Shown here: one piece after another, positions 62,286 through 64,000 of the stretch | Layout: every line of letters begins with the position of its first letter | How positions within the stretch are numbered: the first letter of the stretch is position 1 | Assembly: GCF_001083805.1 (NCBI RefSeq) | Contig: NZ_JXSK01000001.1 | Span: forward strand, 558,001 to 622,000 | DNA length: 64,000 bases | From: Photorhabdus luminescens subsp. luminescens | GTDB taxonomy: Bacteria > Pseudomonadota > Gammaproteobacteria > Enterobacterales > Enterobacteriaceae | Reading direction: 5' to 3' | Notes under the pieces: generated by a model | The model's database searches: none | What the model was told of the DNA's origin: nothing | What the model saw: only the letters and a program-made list of their open reading frames with translations | Program-made: the position numbers and the translations under genes

Positions 62286-63767
62286 ATGGAACAAAGCGTT
62301 GTTGAACAACAAGAATTGAAAACGACGGAAACAAGTGGTGATTTTCTTGATCAGATTATTGATAACACGCAAGCCATTCGTCGGGAAGCAGATCGTGATC
62401 GGGTAAAAAGCCAGCTTGACCAGTTTCTGGCCGAAGTCACTTCCGGTTCATTGGTGGTTTCCGGCGATTTGGTAAACAGCATTGAGGAACGTATCGCAGC
62501 AATTGATGCGCTGATGTCCGCTCAACTGAGTCTGGTATTGCATCACCCGGAATTTCAACGTCTGGAATCTTCTTGGGTAGGGCTCAAAGGATTACTTGAC
62601 CAAAGCGAAACGGATAATACTCAGATCCGCATGTTGAACGCGACAAAAACCGATTTGATTAAAGATTTTAAATCGGCATCGGATTTCGATCAGTCAATGC
62701 TGTTTAAGAATGTGTATGAATATGAATACGGTACGTTTGGTGGCGAACCTTATTCAGCGTTTGTCGGTGATTTCGACTTTGATAACAGCCCAGAAGATCT
62801 CTACTTACTGGAACAGATTTCTCATGTAGCAGCGGCAGCTCATGCGCCGTTTATCAGTTCAGTCAACGCGGGCATGTTGGGGCTGAATGATTTTGGCGAG
62901 CTACCACGTCCGCGTGATTTGTCCAAACTACTTGACACATCCGATTATCTGCGCTGGAAACGCTTCCGGGAATCTGATGACTCCCGTTATGTCGGCCTGA
63001 CTTTGCCGCGAGTGATTGGCCGTTTGCCTTATGGGGCAAAAACTATCCCGGTCGAACAATTCTGCTTCGAAGAGCAGGTAAAGGAAGGGGATAGCGGTAG
63101 TTATCTGTGGATTAACGCCGCCTATGCACTGGCAGGCCGTATGGTGGCTGCATTTGAACAGTATGGTTGGTGCGCGGCGATCCGCGGTGTGGAAGGCGGA
63201 GGATTGGTCGAAGCATTACCAACCCATCATTACTCTTCGGTGTCTGGTGAAAAGATGCTGCAATGCCCGACCGAGGTTGCCATCTCTGATCGCCGTGAAA
63301 AAGAGTTGGCAGAATTAGGGTTTATTCCTCTGGTTTATTATAAAGGGACTGACTATGCCGCATTTTTCTCGGTGCAGTCACCGAATAAGCCAAGAAAATA
63401 TAATTCTGACTTGGCAAATGCCAATGCAAAGTTATCAACCCAATTGCAATATATTATGACAACTTCTCGTTTCGCCCATTATTTGAAGATGATTGTACGT
63501 GACAAAGTGGGCAGTTTTATGTCCCGCGGAGAATGTCAATCTTATCTGCAAAATTGGATCAACCAATATATTGTTGGCTCGGATACCGTTGGCGCAGAAA
63601 TAAAAGCGAGTCACCCATTACGGGAGGCAAGAGTTGATGTTGTTGAAGTTCCTGGATCACCCGGAACATATCGGGCTGTAGCCTATTTAAGGCCGCATTT
63701 CCAATTAGAAGGGTTAAGTATGTCTTTACGGTTGGTGGCTGATTTACCACCGTCATCGGCGGCCTGA
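62286..63767 (+). CDS. tssC: T6SS contractile sheath large subunit TssC (VipB)
   Basis: 493 residues from the ATG at 62286, seven bases after the tssB stop with GAGGA upstream; longer versions overlap tssB. Conserved TssC segments include HHPEFQRLESSWVGLKGL, YGTFGGEPYSAFVGDFDF, LPRVIGRLPYG, and GEKMLQCPTEVAISDRREKE. The C-terminus RPHFQLEGLSMSLRLVADLP is typical. It forms the outer sheath layer that ClpV disassembles. Confidence 0.96.
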   Translation: MEQSVVEQQELKTTETSGDFLDQIIDNTQAIRREADRDRVKSQLDQFLAEVTSGSLVVSGDLVNSIEERIAAIDALMSAQLSLVLHHPEFQRLESSWVGLKGLLDQSETDNTQIRMLNATKTDLIKDFKSASDFDQSMLFKNVYEYEYGTFGGEPYSAFVGDFDFDNSPEDLYLLEQISHVAAAAHAPFISSVNAGMLGLNDFGELPRPRDLSKLLDTSDYLRWKRFRESDDSRYVGLTLPRVIGRLPYGAKTIPVEQFCFEEQVKEGDSGSYLWINAAYALAGRMVAAFEQYGWCAAIRGVEGGGLVEALPTHHYSSVSGEKMLQCPTEVAISDRREKELAELGFIPLVYYKGTDYAAFFSVQSPNKPRKYNSDLANANAKLSTQLQYIMTTSRFAHYLKMIVRDKVGSFMSRGECQSYLQNWINQYIVGSDTVGAEIKASHPLREARVDVVEVPGSPGTYRAVAYLRPHFQLEGLSMSLRLVADLPPSSAA

Positions 63768-63823
63768 TTTTTCTATTTATTAATATTTATCCTATTTATT
63801 ACAACTAACTGGAGTAGTTAATT

Positions 63824-64000
63824 ATGAGTTCTTCAATTTTTTTACAAATTGATGGTATTAAAGGTGAGAGTACCGACAGCAAACATAAAGAGTGGATTGA
63901 GCTGGAACATGTCAATTTTGGTGCATTTAACCATGCTCGTATTGCAGACAGCGGTAAACGCAAAATTACCTCTGGCGCAGCGGATTTCCGTACCATTGAC
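63824..64000 (+). CDS. hcp: T6SS tube protein Hcp (TssD), partial at the right edge
   Basis: The first 59 codons only. SSSIFLQIDGIKGESTD, WIELEHVNFGAFNHA and KRKITSGAADFRTID are characteristic of Hcp. The ATG follows CTGGAG. Hcp hexamers stack to form the inner tube. It lies 57 bases after tssC, continuing the cluster off the window. Confidence 0.93.
   Translation, partial: MSSSIFLQIDGIKGESTDSKHKEWIELEHVNFGAFNHARIADSGKRKITSGAADFRTID

Overview
The window looks like a chromosome segment of an entomopathogenic enterobacterium of the Photorhabdus/Xenorhabdus type, most likely Photorhabdus. This is inferred from gene content: a full-length-type TcA insecticidal toxin gene, an ERIC repeat, a yersiniabactin/piscibactin-type siderophore operon, a Serratia-type RTX lipase and the start of a type VI secretion cluster, in AT-rich DNA. 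No tRNA, rRNA or CRISPR array was seen.

Layout. (1) 1-6402, minus: the N-terminal 2134 codons of a TcA toxin subunit, cut by the left edge. (2) 7.1-16.4 kb: a compact lipid-type biosynthetic island. On the minus strand are a FAAL-ACP-alpha-oxoamine synthase megaenzyme, a carbamoyltransferase, a cytochrome P450 and a short-chain reductase with a one-base homopolymer frameshift. A convergent acyl-CoA oxidase and an ERIC element lie at its far end. Two diverged direct repeats of about 79 bp (6433-6511 and 16726-16803) bracket the island. I do not recognise the pathway; by enzyme logic it would make a carbamoylated, oxidised long-chain amino ketone or amino alcohol. (3) 17.0-22.5 kb: accessory genes (PI-PLC-like protein, Rpn nuclease, SGNH hydrolase plus acyltransferase 3, rhomboid protease) with transposase debris.

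(4) 22.8-54.9 kb: a thiazoline siderophore locus. One divergent AraC regulator (ybtA type) and a Fur-box-like site face a minus-strand operon of about 29.5 kb with almost every gene junction overlapping: TonB receptor, MFS, two ABC transporters, irp2, irp1, imide reductase, thioesterase, and a fused salicyl-AMP ligase/salicylate synthase. Irp2 matches HMWP2. Irp1 is remodelled: the PKS methyltransferase is absent and a complete extra Cy-A(Cys)-PCP module precedes the thioesterase, which predicts an extra thiazoline ring and no gem-dimethyl group. A Tat-exported bicupin of the oxalate decarboxylase family follows.

(5) 55.0-56.9 kb: family I.3 RTX lipase. (6) 57.4-60.9 kb: a small accessory patch with a broken RHH/ParE module, a serine-recombinase relic, a Phd/VapC pair, an orphan tail-fibre gene and a PIN/RHH pair. 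(7) 61.7 kb to the right edge: tssB, tssC and a partial hcp.

Assignments rest on motifs and domain order read by eye. No database search was run, and residue-level comparisons with reference enzymes are hand alignments.
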